Source: Bradyrhizobium sp. Rc3b
GTDB taxonomy: Bacteria; Pseudomonadota; Alphaproteobacteria; Rhizobiales; Xanthobacteraceae
NCBI RefSeq assembly: GCF_900114915.1
Contig: NZ_FOUS01000001.1
Coordinates: 558,001-622,000 of the forward strand
Direction of reading: 5' to 3'
DNA: 64,000 nucleotides
In this document: positions 44,026 to 53,643 of the stretch, piece after piece
Position numbering within the stretch: the stretch's first letter is position 1
Layout: each line of letters opens with the position of its first letter
Position numbers and translations under genes: made by a program
Notes under the pieces: model-generated
What the model was told of the DNA's origin: nothing
Databases searched by the model: none
The model's input: only the letters and a program-made list of their open reading frames with translations

Positions 44026-44610
44026 CTAGCTGGGCGCGCGCGGCGGAGCAACGGGGAGCAGCACCTCGAACAGCGTCTTGCTGGCGACCGGTTGGGCGCC
44101 CTCGAGCGCCAGCAGCCGCCGCTTGGAGATAACCCCGCCATACGGCGAGAGCCGGTCGGTGTAATTGCCGGCCTCCAGTACCCGGTGGCAGGGCACGATC
44201 AGCATGTAGGGATTTTTGGCGATGGCCTGTGCCACCGAATGTGCCGCGCCTGAAGCCCCCAGCGCCTTGGCGACCTCGTGATAGGTACGCGTCTCCCCGC
44301 GCGGAATGGAGCAGGCGAACTCATAGACGCGGCGGTTGAAGCCGGGCACCCCGCCGGCATCCAGGCTGACCTCGGAAAAATCGGGATCATTGCCCTGCAG
44401 CAGGCTCACGATGCCCTCGATCGCAAGCTCGGCATTGTTGGAAGGGCGCTGCTCGCGCGCCTCGGGATGGATCGCAAAAATGCGGCGGCGGGTGTCGATC
44501 TCCCGCGCCTCCGGCAACTGCACGGCCACCACGCCGGTGTCGCTCCAGATGATGCCGCAGCGTCCGATCGCCGTGTCGAATATCGCGTAGCCACGCCCCA
44601 CCATGCACAC
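44026..44610 (-). CDS. ogt: Methylated-DNA-[protein]-cysteine methyltransferase
   Basis: 194 residues. The active-site motif is VPCHRVLEAG, with RGETRTYHEVAKALGASGAAHSVAQAIAKNP just before, and RRLLALEGA at the end. It removes methyl groups from O6-methylguanine in a suicide reaction. The start at 44610 has MCMVGRGYAIFDT; no strong ribosome-binding site. Confidence 0.93.
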   Translation of the reverse strand: MCMVGRGYAIFDTAIGRCGIIWSDTGVVAVQLPEAREIDTRRRIFAIHPEAREQRPSNNAELAIEGIVSLLQGNDPDFSEVSLDAGGVPGFNRRVYEFACSIPRGETRTYHEVAKALGASGAAHSVAQAIAKNPYMLIVPCHRVLEAGNYTDRLSPYGGVISKRRLLALEGAQPVASKTLFEVLLPVAPPRAPS

Positions 44611-44779
44611 GCCCCACTCAGTGCACGTCTCTCCCCAGACACGCGATCATAACACCGCCACAATCCGACGCACCCAAAATCTTGCCAAGACGTTAATAAC
44701 CGGCCGGCTGGCTGCGCCAAACCGCTTGGCGGGAGGCGCCGTCTCGGCTAATCAGGATGGGCGCGCAAGCCGCGCATAA

Positions 44780-44853
44780 GCGGGCGTAGTTCAATGGTAG
44801 AACGGCAGCTTCCCAAGCTGCATACGAGGGTTCGATTCCCTTCGCCCGCTCCA
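44780..44853 (+). tRNA. tRNA-Gly (anticodon CCC)
   Basis: A 74-base cloverleaf with encoded CCA. Acceptor GCGGGCG pairs with CGCCCGC; D loop AGTTCAATGGTAGAAC; anticodon stem GCAGC/GCTGC around loop TTCCCAA (anticodon CCC); T loop GGTTCGATTCC. Confidence 0.97.
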
Positions 44854-45037
44854 AGTTTCCCCGATTGAAATGCCCGTTCGACAACCTGACAATGCGTGCA
44901 TTCGCGGTGCATGAGATTCCAATATCTTAGCTCCTCGCTCCCGGCGTTGACTGCTTACTCGCCCTAAGCTGCTCTCGCCTGGCGGCTTGTGGTCCTTGTA
45001 CCGGGCCATGTTCGGATGAGGGCCAAGACCGGAAAAA

Positions 45038-45619
45038 ATGGACCAGCAGAAACTCGACCGCGCGATAGGTCGCCGCTTGAAGACGCTGAGGACGCAGGCC
45101 GGCATGACCTTGAACGAGCTCGCCGCGCGCTCCGGCGTCAGCCGCGCCATGATCGGGCGGGTGGAGCGGGCGCAGAGCAGCGCGACGGCTGCGCTGCTGG
45201 GACGACTCTGCGCGGCGCTCGACGTGTCGCTCAGCGATGTCGTCGCGCTCGCCGAGAAGCCGCCGGAGCGGCTGGTGCGGCTTGCCGACCAGCCGCACTG
45301 GCGCGATCCCGACAGCGGCTATCGAAGGCGGCACGCCTCGCCGACGGATGCGGCGAGCGGCATCGAGATCATCGTCGTCGATCTGCCGGCCGGCGCGCGG
45401 GTGCCGTACAGCCCCTGGGGCCGCAACGCCTTTACCCAGCAACTGCTGATGCTGGAGGGTGCGATCGCCGTGCACATCGATGCCAAGGCGGTGCGGCTGC
45501 GCGAAGGCGATTGCCTGGATTTCGACGTGATGCGCGCGGTGATCTTCGAGAACGAAACCAGGCAGGACGCGCGCTACGTCATCATCACGCGGCGCGGCGC
45601 CTCCTACGGGAAGATGTGA
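45038..45619 (+). CDS. XRE-cupin transcriptional regulator
   Basis: 193 residues. HTH: RLKTLRTQAGMTLNELAARSGVSRAMIGRVERAQSS. C-terminal cupin barrel from about 105: IEIIVVDLPAGARVPYSPWGRNAFTQQLLMLEGAIAVHIDAKAVRLREGDCLDFD. Such proteins regulate amine, amino-acid or antibiotic genes. No adjacent partner; the next gene, LacI, is 147 bases away. Confidence 0.88.
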   Translation: MDQQKLDRAIGRRLKTLRTQAGMTLNELAARSGVSRAMIGRVERAQSSATAALLGRLCAALDVSLSDVVALAEKPPERLVRLADQPHWRDPDSGYRRRHASPTDAASGIEIIVVDLPAGARVPYSPWGRNAFTQQLLMLEGAIAVHIDAKAVRLREGDCLDFDVMRAVIFENETRQDARYVIITRRGASYGKM

Positions 45620-45765
45620 GATCAGAGCAGGCCTGTCAGGCCTGTCGACAGGTCCGTCAATGCTCAGGCCGGTTGCGGGAGCGCTTGGACCTGTTTGCCG
45701 ACCCAGGAGCTCACGGCCCTCAAAATGAGTTGCGTACCTCAAAACACCTCTGCTAACCTTCAGCG

Positions 45766-46821
45766 ATGGCCGAGACCCTCACCGCGACCGCGCTGACGCT
45801 GAAGGACATCGCCCGCGAGGCGGGCGTTAGCCTGGCGACGGTCGATCGCGTGCTGCACAACCGCCCGGGGGTGCGGCCGGACACGGTGCGGCGCGTCCAG
45901 GCGGCCATTGAGCGCAACGCGTTCCAGCCCCATGTCGCCGCCGCCGAGCTTGCCCGTGGCCGCGCCCGCCGCTTTGCCTTCATGATGCCCTCGGGGCCTA
46001 ACCCATTCATGCAGCAGATCGAGGCCTATCTCGGCGAGATGTCCGCCTGGCTGTCGGCCCGCCGGCTCAGCGTCGAGATGGTCGCGACCGACGTGTTTGA
46101 CCCCTCCGTGCTCGCGGCCTCATTGGAGACGCTGTCGGGCGATTACGACGGCGTCGCCGTGGTGGCGCTGGATCATCCGGGCGTCCGCGCCGCGATCAAC
46201 GATCTCGTCGATGCCGGCACCAAGGTGGTGACGCTGGTTTCGGACGTGCCGTCGTCGCGCCGCCACCATTATGTCGGCATCGACAACATTGCCGCGGGCC
46301 GCACCGCCGGCGCGCTGGTCGGGCGGCTGGCCGGCCAAAGGTCCGGCAAGGTCGCGATCGTCGCGGGCTCGCAGGGCCTGCGCGACCATGCCGAGCGCAT
46401 CTTCGGCTTCAACCAGGTGATGGCGTCGGAATTCCCTGCTCTCAGCGTGCTGCCGGTGCTGGAAGGGCGCGACGAGGACGATCGGTCGGAACAGGTGCTG
46501 GCGCGGCTGCTCGGCAAGCATACCGACATTGTCGGCCTCTATAACGTCGGCGCCGGCACCCAGGGCGTCGCCAAGGCCTTGAGTGACAAGGCGTTGAGCG
46601 ATGCCGGCCGCGACAAGGTCGTGTTTGTCGGTCATGACGTCACCGTGCTGACCCGCCGGCTGCTGCTGCAGGGCGTGATGGATGCCGCGATCTCGCAAAA
46701 CCCCGGACACGAAGCGCGCGCCGCCGTGCGCGTGCTGCTCGCACTCGCCCGCGGCGAGCCGATCTTGCGCGAGCAGGAGAAGATCAGGATCGACATCGTG
46801 ATGCGGGACAATCTGCCTTAG
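45766..46821 (+). CDS. LacI-family repressor of the sugar operon
   Basis: 351 residues. HTH: LTLKDIAREAGVSLATVDRVLHNRPGVRPDTVRRVQAA; then the periplasmic-binding-like domain with RRFAFMMPSGPNPFMQQIEAYL, VALDHPGVRAAINDL and DNIAAGRTAGALVGRL. The binding domain shows AGTQGVAKAL. It probably regulates the xylB operon that follows after 80 bases. The inducer is a sugar; D-xylose or an isomer is likely. Confidence 0.9.
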   Translation: MAETLTATALTLKDIAREAGVSLATVDRVLHNRPGVRPDTVRRVQAAIERNAFQPHVAAAELARGRARRFAFMMPSGPNPFMQQIEAYLGEMSAWLSARRLSVEMVATDVFDPSVLAASLETLSGDYDGVAVVALDHPGVRAAINDLVDAGTKVVTLVSDVPSSRRHHYVGIDNIAAGRTAGALVGRLAGQRSGKVAIVAGSQGLRDHAERIFGFNQVMASEFPALSVLPVLEGRDEDDRSEQVLARLLGKHTDIVGLYNVGAGTQGVAKALSDKALSDAGRDKVVFVGHDVTVLTRRLLLQGVMDAAISQNPGHEARAAVRVLLALARGEPILREQEKIRIDIVMRDNLP

Positions 46822-46901
46822 CGGCAGGTGGATATCGAACGGCCGTGGCGGAGAGCGTGACGTCAAGATCGCGCCTCGCAAAAGGGTAAGAGGAGGACGA
46901 T

Positions 46902-48356
46902 TTGTATCTCGGACTGGACATCGGCACGTCCGGCGTGAAAGCGGTGCTCGTGAGCGAAGCCGGCGCGATCCTCGCGACGGCGGCGCGCGAGCTCGCGCTG
47001 TCGCATCCGGCGCCGCTGTGGTCCGAGCAGGATCCCGATTCCTGGCTCGATGCTGCCATCGGTGCGGTCGACGATCTCGCCGCCCGCCATCAGCGCGAGG
47101 TGGCGCGGGTCCGCGGCATCGGCCTGTCGGGCCAGATGCATGGCGCGACGTTGCTCGACGAGGATGGACGGCCGCTGCGTCCGGCGATCCTCTGGAACGA
47201 CGGCCGCTCGCAGGCCGAATGCGCCGTGCTAGAGCAGCGGTGCCCCTCGCTGCATGCGATTGCCGGCAATCTCGCTATGCCCGGTTTCACCGCCCCGAAG
47301 CTGTTGTGGGTCGCGCGGCATGAGCCAAAAATCTTCGCGCGCGTCGCAAAGGTGCTGCTGCCGAAGGCCTATGTACGCTATCGCCTGACCGGCGAGATGA
47401 TCGAGGATATGTCGGATGCGGCCGGCACGCTGTGGCTCGATGTCGGTCTGCGCCGCTGGTCGCCGCTGTTGCTGCATGCCACGGGCCTCGATCTTCACCA
47501 CATGCCGCGCCTCGTCGAGGGCAGCGCGGTCAGCGCGATGCTCGCGCCGGAATTCACGCAGCGCTGGGGCATGGCGAAAGACGTCGTTGTCGCCGGAGGC
47601 GCCGGCGACAATGCCGCGAGCGCGATCGGGCTCGGCGCGATCGCGCCGGGCGATGCATTCCTGTCGCTGGGAACGTCCGGCGTGGTGTTCCGCGTCACCG
47701 ATCGCTTCGCGCCGGCGCCTGAAACGGCGGTGCATGCGTTCTGCCACGCGCTGCCCGGCCTCTGGCACCAGATGGGCGTGATGCTCTCGGCGGCGGCCTC
47801 GCTGGCCTGGCTCGCCGGTGTGATGGAGACCCCGGCCGCAGCGCTGCTGGCGCCGCTCGGCGAGCGCGTCGATGCGCCGAGCCCGATCAGATTCCTGCCC
47901 TATCTCGACGGCGAGCGCACGCCGCACAACGATGCCGCAGCCAGCGGCGCCTTCGTCGGCCTGCGCGGTGCGACCGGGCGAGCGCAGATCGTTCAGGCCG
48001 TGCTCGAAGGCGTCGCCTTCGCCGCGCGCGACAATCTGGCGGCGCTGAGCGCGGCGAGCGGACCTGTTGCCGCGCTCGATCTCGTCGGTGGCGGCTCGCG
48101 CTCCCCGCTGTGGGCGCAGATCTGTGCCGACGTGCTCGGCATTCCCGTGCACCGCGTCGAGGAAGGCGAGGTGGGGGCGGCCCTCGGTGCCTCCAGGCTG
48201 GGCCGGCTCGCTGTGACCGGCGAGAGACCCGCAGCGGTCTGCACCCGCCCGCGGCGGCTCGCGAGCTTCACGCCCCGCGCATCCGTCACGGAAGCCTATG
48301 ACGAGGCTTATCGGCGATGGCGCGAGCTTTATCCCGCATTGAAGGAGTCTCCTTAA
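46902..48356 (+). CDS. xylB: Xylulokinase
   Basis: 484 residues, FGGY carbohydrate-kinase family. Motifs are GLDIGTSGVKAVLV (phosphate), GIGLSGQMHGATLLDEDG and the C-terminal ATP site VVGG-like LDLVGGGSRSPLWAQICADVLGIPV. D-xylulose is phosphorylated to xylulose 5-phosphate. Start is TTG at 46902 after AGAGGAGGA. xylA begins the base after its stop. Confidence 0.92.
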   Translation: MYLGLDIGTSGVKAVLVSEAGAILATAARELALSHPAPLWSEQDPDSWLDAAIGAVDDLAARHQREVARVRGIGLSGQMHGATLLDEDGRPLRPAILWNDGRSQAECAVLEQRCPSLHAIAGNLAMPGFTAPKLLWVARHEPKIFARVAKVLLPKAYVRYRLTGEMIEDMSDAAGTLWLDVGLRRWSPLLLHATGLDLHHMPRLVEGSAVSAMLAPEFTQRWGMAKDVVVAGGAGDNAASAIGLGAIAPGDAFLSLGTSGVVFRVTDRFAPAPETAVHAFCHALPGLWHQMGVMLSAAASLAWLAGVMETPAAALLAPLGERVDAPSPIRFLPYLDGERTPHNDAAASGAFVGLRGATGRAQIVQAVLEGVAFAARDNLAALSAASGPVAALDLVGGGSRSPLWAQICADVLGIPVHRVEEGEVGAALGASRLGRLAVTGERPAAVCTRPRRLASFTPRASVTEAYDEAYRRWRELYPALKESP

Positions 48357-49679
48357 GTGAACGCGTCAGCCAAATTCTTCGATGCAAATGCTCCTGTCGC
48401 CTTCGCCGGCAAGGATGCGGGACAGGCGCCCGCGTTCCGCTGGTACGACAAGGATCGCCTCGTACACGGCCGCAGGCTTGAGGATCATTTGCGCTTTGCG
48501 GTCTGCTATTGGCATTCGTTCTGCTGGCCGGGCGGCGATCCCTTCGGCGGTGAGACGTTCCTGAGGCCGTGGCACCAGGGTGGTGACGCGATGGCGCAGG
48601 CGCGGGCCAAGGCCGATATCGCCTTCGAGCTGTTTCGCCTGCTCGACGTGCCCTACTTCACCTTCCACGACGTCGATGCAGCGCCGGAGGGCGCTTCGCT
48701 CGCCGAGTCCGTCGCCAATCTCAATGCGATTGCCGATCTGTTCGAAGCGAAGATGGCCGCGAGCAAGGTGCGCCTGCTCTGGGGCACCGCCAATCTGTTC
48801 ACGCATCGCCGCTACATGGCGGGCGCGGCGACCAATCCGGACCCGGAGATATTCACCTATGCCGCCGGCCAGGTCCGCGCCGCGCTGGAGGTGACGCACC
48901 GGCTCGGCGGCCAGAACTACGTGCTGTGGGGCGGGCGTGAGGGCTATGAGACGCTGCTCAACACCGATCTCAAGCGCGAGCTCGACCAGCTCGGCCGCTT
49001 CATCTCGCTGGTGGTCGAGCACAAGCACAAGATCGGCTTCAAGGGGCCGATCCTGATCGAGCCGAAGCCCAAGGAGCCGACCAAGCATCAATATGATTTC
49101 GACGTCGCCACCTGCTACGGCTTCCTTGCGCGCTATGACCTCTTGAAGGACGTCAAGCTCAACATCGAGCAGAACCACGCCATCCTCGCCGGTCACTCCT
49201 TCCACCATGAGGTCGCGCTGGCCGAGGCGCTCGGCGTGTTCGGCTCGCTCGACGTCAACCGCGGCGACGATCTGCTCGGCTGGGATACCGACCAGTTCGC
49301 GATGAACGTCCCGGAGCTGGCGCTGGTGTTTCACGAGATCCTGAACCGCGGCGGCTTCACCACCGGCGGGCTCAATTTCGACGCCAAGATCCGGCGGCAG
49401 TCGATCGACCCGGACGATCTGATCCACGCCCATGTCGGCTCGATGGATGCCTGCGCGCGCGCGTTCCTCGCCGCCGCCGACATGCTCGATGCCGGCGCCC
49501 TCACGGCGCCGCTCACCGAGCGATACGAGGGATGGGCCGGCACTGAGGGCCGGGCCATTCTCGGCGGTCAGCGTTCGCTCGCCGATCTCGCCGATCGCGC
49601 GCTCCGTCCCGGCTTCGACCCGCAGCCGCGCTCGGGCCGGCAGGAATATCTGGAATCCCTGGTCAACCGCTATGTCTGA
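48357..49679 (+). CDS. xylA: Xylose isomerase
   Basis: 440 residues. Metal and sugar residues are visible: [12 protein letters not shown] (the catalytic His), [16 protein letters not shown] (metal Glu), [38 protein letters not shown] and [18 protein letters not shown]. Converts D-xylose to D-xylulose. GTG start after AAGGAG. Followed after 12 bases by the sugar transporter. Confidence 0.96.
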   Translation: MNASAKFFDANAPVAFAGKDAGQAPAFRWYDKDRLVHGRRLEDHLRFAVCYWHSFCWPGGDPFGGETFLRPWHQGGDAMAQARAKADIAFELFRLLDVPYFTFHDVDAAPEGASLAESVANLNAIADLFEAKMAASKVRLLWGTANLFTHRRYMAGAATNPDPEIFTYAAGQVRAALEVTHRLGGQNYVLWGGREGYETLLNTDLKRELDQLGRFISLVVEHKHKIGFKGPILIEPKPKEPTKHQYDFDVATCYGFLARYDLLKDVKLNIEQNHAILAGHSFHHEVALAEALGVFGSLDVNRGDDLLGWDTDQFAMNVPELALVFHEILNRGGFTTGGLNFDAKIRRQSIDPDDLIHAHVGSMDACARAFLAAADMLDAGALTAPLTERYEGWAGTEGRAILGGQRSLADLADRALRPGFDPQPRSGRQEYLESLVNRYV

Positions 49680-49691
49680 GCGAGGCTGCTG

Positions 49692-50450
49692 ATGGCAAAC
49701 GCTGACGCGACACCGGTCCTCGAGCTGACCGGCATCGGCAAGGAGTTCGGCGCGATCCGCGCGCTGCATGGCGTCGACATGCAGGTCATGCCGGGCGAGG
49801 TGGTCGGCCTGATGGGCGACAACGGTGCCGGCAAGTCGACGCTGGTCAAGATCATCGCCGGCAATTTCCGCCCCAGCCACGGCGAGATCCGCTTTGCCGG
49901 CAACGCGGTTCATTTCAACCGGCCGGTCGATGCCCGTGCCGTCGGCATCGAGGTCGTCTACCAGGACCTCGCGCTATCGGACAATCTCACGGCGGCGGCC
50001 AACGTGTTCCTCGGCCGCGAGCTGAAGCGCAGGTTCGGACCCATCGCATTGCTCGACCACAGGGCTATGGCGGCGCGCGCGCTGGAGCTGTTCGGCGAGC
50101 TGCGCTCGGAGACGCGCCCCGACGACCTCGTCAAGCAGATGTCGGGCGGCCAGCGCCAGGCGGTGGCGATCGCGCGGACGCGGCTCTCCAATGCGCGGCT
50201 GGTGATGATGGACGAGCCGACCGCCGCGATCTCGGTGCGCCAGGTCGAGCAGGTGCTCGGCCTGATCCACCGGCTCAAGGAGCAGGGTGTCGCCGTGATG
50301 CTGATCTCGCACCGCATGCCGGACGTGTTCGCGGTCTGCGACCGCGTCATCGTCATGCGCCGCGGCGAGAAGCGGGCCGACAAGCCGATCCACCAGACCT
50401 CGCCAGAGGAAGTCACCGCGCTCATCACCGGCGCGAAGGAGGCGGCGTGA
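49692..50450 (+). CDS. Sugar ABC transporter ATPase (single-domain, FrcA type)
   Basis: 252 residues with one ATPase domain: Walker A GDNGAGKSTLVKII, signature MSGGQRQAVAIARTRL, Walker B LVMMDEPTAA and LISHRMPDVFAVCDRVIVMRRG. CUT2 sugar importers usually have double ATPases (about 500 residues); this single form resembles FrcA of rhizobia and must dimerise. Stop overlaps the permease start. Confidence 0.9.
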   Translation: MANADATPVLELTGIGKEFGAIRALHGVDMQVMPGEVVGLMGDNGAGKSTLVKIIAGNFRPSHGEIRFAGNAVHFNRPVDARAVGIEVVYQDLALSDNLTAAANVFLGRELKRRFGPIALLDHRAMAARALELFGELRSETRPDDLVKQMSGGQRQAVAIARTRLSNARLVMMDEPTAAISVRQVEQVLGLIHRLKEQGVAVMLISHRMPDVFAVCDRVIVMRRGEKRADKPIHQTSPEEVTALITGAKEAA

Positions 50451-51532
50451 TGGCCATGCCCATGGAATCCCCGATCAGCTTCACCAATGTCGGCCGGATC
50501 AGATGGTGGCAGCGCGGCATCTTCGCCTCCCAGACCGGTTACGTGCTGCTCGCGCTCGCGGTGCTGCTGGTGATCATGCATTTCGCCAGCCCCTATTTCT
50601 TCACCGAAGGCAATATGCAGAACGTGGCGAAGAATTTTTCCTTCATCGCCATTGCGACGCTCGGCGTCACCTTCGTCATCATCACCGGCGGCATCGATCT
50701 GTCGGTGGGATCGATGATGTGCTTCTCGGCCATGATCACCTCGATGGTGATGACCGAGCTGTCGGCGCCCGGCTCGCCGGCGGGCGCGCTGTTCGTGCAT
50801 CTGGCGGCCGACGGCAAGACCGTAATTGCCAACGTGCCGGGCCTGATCCTGCTGATCTCGATCCTCGCCGGCCTCGGCGTCGCGCTGATCGCCGGCCTCG
50901 TCAACGGCTTCTGCATCGCCGTGCTCGGCCTGTCGCCCTTCGTCACCACGCTCGGCATGCTCTCGATCGTGCGCGGGCTCGGCTATGTCGTCTCCAACGG
51001 CCGCGGCAGCTTTCCGGGCGGACCCGATGCCGATCGTTTCTACGCGCTCACCTCGGGCGACGTGCTCGGCGTGCCCGTGCCTTTCATTTATCTCGTGATC
51101 CTCGCACTGACGATGGCCGTGGTCCTGCATCACACCTCGTTCGGCCGCCACGTCTTCGCACTCGGCGGCAACGAGAAGGCCGCCGAATTGACCGGCATCC
51201 CGGTCGTGCGGGTGAAGATCGAGGTCTATGTGATCTGCGCCCTCGCCGCAGGCCTCCAGGGCATCATCATCTCCGGCTGGCTCGGATCGGCGCCCGCCAA
51301 CATGGCGACGTCCTACGAACTCAACGTGATCGCGGCGGCCGTGATCGGCGGCGCGAACCTCGCCGGCGGCATCGGCGGTCCGCTCGGGGCCATCGTCGGC
51401 TGCGTGCTGCTGGAAGTGATCCGCAATGGCCTCGTGCTGGCGCAGGTCTCCTCCTACTGGCAGCAGACGCTGGTAGGCGTGATCATCATCCTGGCCGTGC
51501 TGGTCGACCGCATCCGCTCGCGGATGAGCTGA
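50450..51532 (+). CDS. Sugar ABC transporter permease (CUT2/RbsC type)
   Basis: 360 residues from the ATG at 50450. About eight to ten helices; the family motifs FVIITGGIDLSVGSMM and FVTTLGMLSIVRGLGYVVSNG are present with the C-terminal SYELNVIAAAVIGGANLAGGIGGPLGAIVGC. Overlaps the ATPase stop. Confidence 0.92.
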   Translation: MAMPMESPISFTNVGRIRWWQRGIFASQTGYVLLALAVLLVIMHFASPYFFTEGNMQNVAKNFSFIAIATLGVTFVIITGGIDLSVGSMMCFSAMITSMVMTELSAPGSPAGALFVHLAADGKTVIANVPGLILLISILAGLGVALIAGLVNGFCIAVLGLSPFVTTLGMLSIVRGLGYVVSNGRGSFPGGPDADRFYALTSGDVLGVPVPFIYLVILALTMAVVLHHTSFGRHVFALGGNEKAAELTGIPVVRVKIEVYVICALAAGLQGIIISGWLGSAPANMATSYELNVIAAAVIGGANLAGGIGGPLGAIVGCVLLEVIRNGLVLAQVSSYWQQTLVGVIIILAVLVDRIRSRMS

Positions 51533-51627
51533 AGGTGACGTGGTTCCGGGAAAACAACGAAGATGCCGCCTGTCCGCTTCCCGGACGTTTCAAAGAGGAT
51601 GGGCACCAGAGAAGGGTGGAGGAGACA

Positions 51628-52560
51628 ATGAGGAAACTTCTTCTTGCCGGCATCGCCGTCGCAATGATGGCAACGCCGGCGTTGGCCGCGAACTACCGAT
51701 TCGTCATCGTGCCCAAGGCGATGAACAATCCGTTCTTCGACTTCGCGCGTGACGGCTGCCTGAAACGCGCCAAGGAGCTCGGCAATATCGAGTGCATCTA
51801 CAAGGGACCGGTCGAGCATGAGCCGGCGACGCAGGCCCAGATCATCCAGGACTTCGTCACGCAGAAGGTCGATGGTCTCGCCATCTCGGTCGCCGACGTC
51901 GCGGCCATGACCAAGTCGATCGAGGCGGCGACGGCCGCCGGCATCCCGGTCATCACCTTCGATGCCGATGCGCCGGGCTCCAAGCGCATCGCCTATATCG
52001 GGACCAACAACAAGGAGTTCGGCGTCGCGCTCGGCAAGCAGCTCGTGAAGATGCGGCCCGATGGCGGCAAATACGCCATGGTCTCGGGCGGCCCCGGCGC
52101 CAAGAACCTCGCCGAGCGTGTAGACGGCGTGCGCGAGGCGCTGAAGGGCTCGAAATGGACGGAGGTCGCGGGCTCTCCGACCTTCTGCAACGACGATCCG
52201 GCACTCGCGGTTCAGCAGATGACGGATATGCGCACCGCAACGCCGGATCTCGCCGCGATCGTTCCGATCGGCGGCTGGCCGATGTTCGCCCCTGAAGGCT
52301 TCAAGGCCTTCGCGTCGAGGAACAAGAAGGACATCGATTCCGGCAAGTTCACGCTTGTCGTCGCCGACACGCTGAAGATGCAGCTCGAGCTGCTGCGCGA
52401 CGGCTATGCCAACGCGCTGGTCGGCCAGCGTCCGTTCGAGATGGGCGAGAAGGCGATGGACACGCTGCTCGCCATCAAGAAGGGCGAGAAGGTGCCGGAG
52501 ATCGTCTACACCGGCCTCGACCTCGTCACCAAGGACAACGTCGCGCAGATGTTGAAGTAG
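51628..52560 (+). CDS. Sugar ABC transporter substrate-binding protein
   Basis: 310 residues from the ATG at 51628 with GGAGGAGAC upstream; the longer frame is a shadow. Signal peptide KLLLAGIAVAMMATPALA. Type I periplasmic-binding fold (RbsB-like): FVIVPKAMNNPFFDFARDGCLKRA, GLAISVADVAAMTKSIEAATAAGIPVITFDADAPGS. The ligand is a monosaccharide. A stable stem-loop follows it. Confidence 0.92.
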   Translation: MRKLLLAGIAVAMMATPALAANYRFVIVPKAMNNPFFDFARDGCLKRAKELGNIECIYKGPVEHEPATQAQIIQDFVTQKVDGLAISVADVAAMTKSIEAATAAGIPVITFDADAPGSKRIAYIGTNNKEFGVALGKQLVKMRPDGGKYAMVSGGPGAKNLAERVDGVREALKGSKWTEVAGSPTFCNDDPALAVQQMTDMRTATPDLAAIVPIGGWPMFAPEGFKAFASRNKKDIDSGKFTLVVADTLKMQLELLRDGYANALVGQRPFEMGEKAMDTLLAIKKGEKVPEIVYTGLDLVTKDNVAQMLK

Positions 52561-52591
52561 GAGCGTCCGCCAGCCCCGCGCTCCTGCATGC

Positions 52592-52624
52592 CTCCCCCGC
52601 TTGCGATTTTTGCAAGCGGGGGAG
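52592..52624 (+). terminator. Stable stem-loop after the sugar-binding protein gene
   Basis: CTCCCCCGCTTGC-GATTTTT-GCAAGCGGGGGAG, a 13-bp perfect stem. No T tract follows, so it more likely protects the 3' end of the binding-protein message than stops transcription; the aldo/keto reductase starts 33 bases later. Confidence 0.75.
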
Positions 52625-52656
52625 ATGATCTGGACTGTTGGAATGAAGACAAGGCA

Positions 52657-53640
52657 ATGGGAATGAAACGGTCGCGGCTCGGCTCGCTCGACGTCACTTC
52701 AATCGGTCTCGGTTCCGCCCCGCTCGGCGGATTGTTCAGCCCGGTCAGCGATGCCGATGCGGAAGCGACGATCGCGCGCGCCTGGTCGCTTGGGGTGCGC
52801 TTCTTCGATACGGCGCCGCTCTACGGCTTCGGCCTCGCCGAGCGGCGATTAGGGGCCTTCCTGCGACAGCAGAAGCGCGAGTCTTACGCCATCTCGACCA
52901 AGGTCGGCCGCCTGCTGCGCGCGCCAGATGGCGGCGCCGCCGAGGACGAGCACTATAAGGGTACGCCGCGCGAGCGGCCCGTGTTCGATTTCAGTCATGA
53001 CGGCGTGCTGCGATCGGTGGAGGAGAGCCTGGGTCGCCTTGGGCTCGACCGTGTCGACGTCCTCCTGGTGCACGATCCCGACGATCACTATGACGAGGCG
53101 GTCAATGGTGCCTTTCGCGCGCTCCAGCGCTTGCGCGAGGACGGCACCGTCAAGGCGATCGGCGCCGGCATGAACCAGTCGGAGATGCAGGTCCGTTTCG
53201 CCGAGGCCGTGCCGGTCGACTGCTTCCTGCTGGCCGGGCGCTACACGCTGCTCGACCAGGGGGCGCTGGACGCGTTGTTTCCGCTGTGCACCGCCAAGAA
53301 CATCGGCATCCTGCTCGGCGGCATCTACAACAGCGGCATTTTGGCCAATCCGCACACCAGTGCGAAGTTCAATTATCAGGACGCCGACGCAACGCTGGTG
53401 GCGCGAGCGCTGGAGCTCGACGCGCTCTGCCGCAAGCATGGCACCGAGCTGAAAGCCGCCGCGCTCCAGTTCTGCATGGCGCATCCGGCCGTCACGGTCG
53501 CCGTGATGGGCGCGCGCAACGCGGCGGAAGTTTCCGACAACATCGCGATGTCGGAGAGTGCGGTGCCGGGCGCGTTCTGGCAGGAGCTGCGGGCACGGAA
53601 CCTCGTCGATGCGCGCTCGCCGCTGCCGGGCGGGGCGTAA
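52657..53640 (+). CDS. Aldo/keto reductase, D-threo-aldose 1-dehydrogenase/L-fucose dehydrogenase type
   Basis: 327 residues from the ATG at 52657 (MGMKRSRLGS); a start two codons on is possible. AKR motifs: GLGSAPLGGLFSPVSDADAEATI, FFDTAPLYGFGLAERRLG (catalytic Tyr), LLVHDPDD, LLGGIYNSGILANP and the AVMGARNAAEVSDN NADP site. These enzymes oxidise aldoses such as L-fucose and D-arabinose to lactones. The lactonase that follows fits. Four bases between them. Confidence 0.85.
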   Translation: MGMKRSRLGSLDVTSIGLGSAPLGGLFSPVSDADAEATIARAWSLGVRFFDTAPLYGFGLAERRLGAFLRQQKRESYAISTKVGRLLRAPDGGAAEDEHYKGTPRERPVFDFSHDGVLRSVEESLGRLGLDRVDVLLVHDPDDHYDEAVNGAFRALQRLREDGTVKAIGAGMNQSEMQVRFAEAVPVDCFLLAGRYTLLDQGALDALFPLCTAKNIGILLGGIYNSGILANPHTSAKFNYQDADATLVARALELDALCRKHGTELKAAALQFCMAHPAVTVAVMGARNAAEVSDNIAMSESAVPGAFWQELRARNLVDARSPLPGGA

Positions 53641-53643
53641 GGC

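Noticed and set aside
43095..44610. AraC plus ogt as a split Ada
   Set aside because: The AraC protein lacks Ada's zinc-site Cys pattern, so only adjacency is supported.
44693..44884. 63-residue minus-strand ORF over the tRNA with AKGIEPSYAAWEAAVLPLNY
   Set aside because: It is the antisense reading of tRNA-Gly, a well-known spurious annotation; no gene.
50503..51627. Long upstream extension of the sugar-binding protein frame
   Set aside because: Overlaps the permease gene; the true start at 51628 has a ribosome-binding site and signal peptide.
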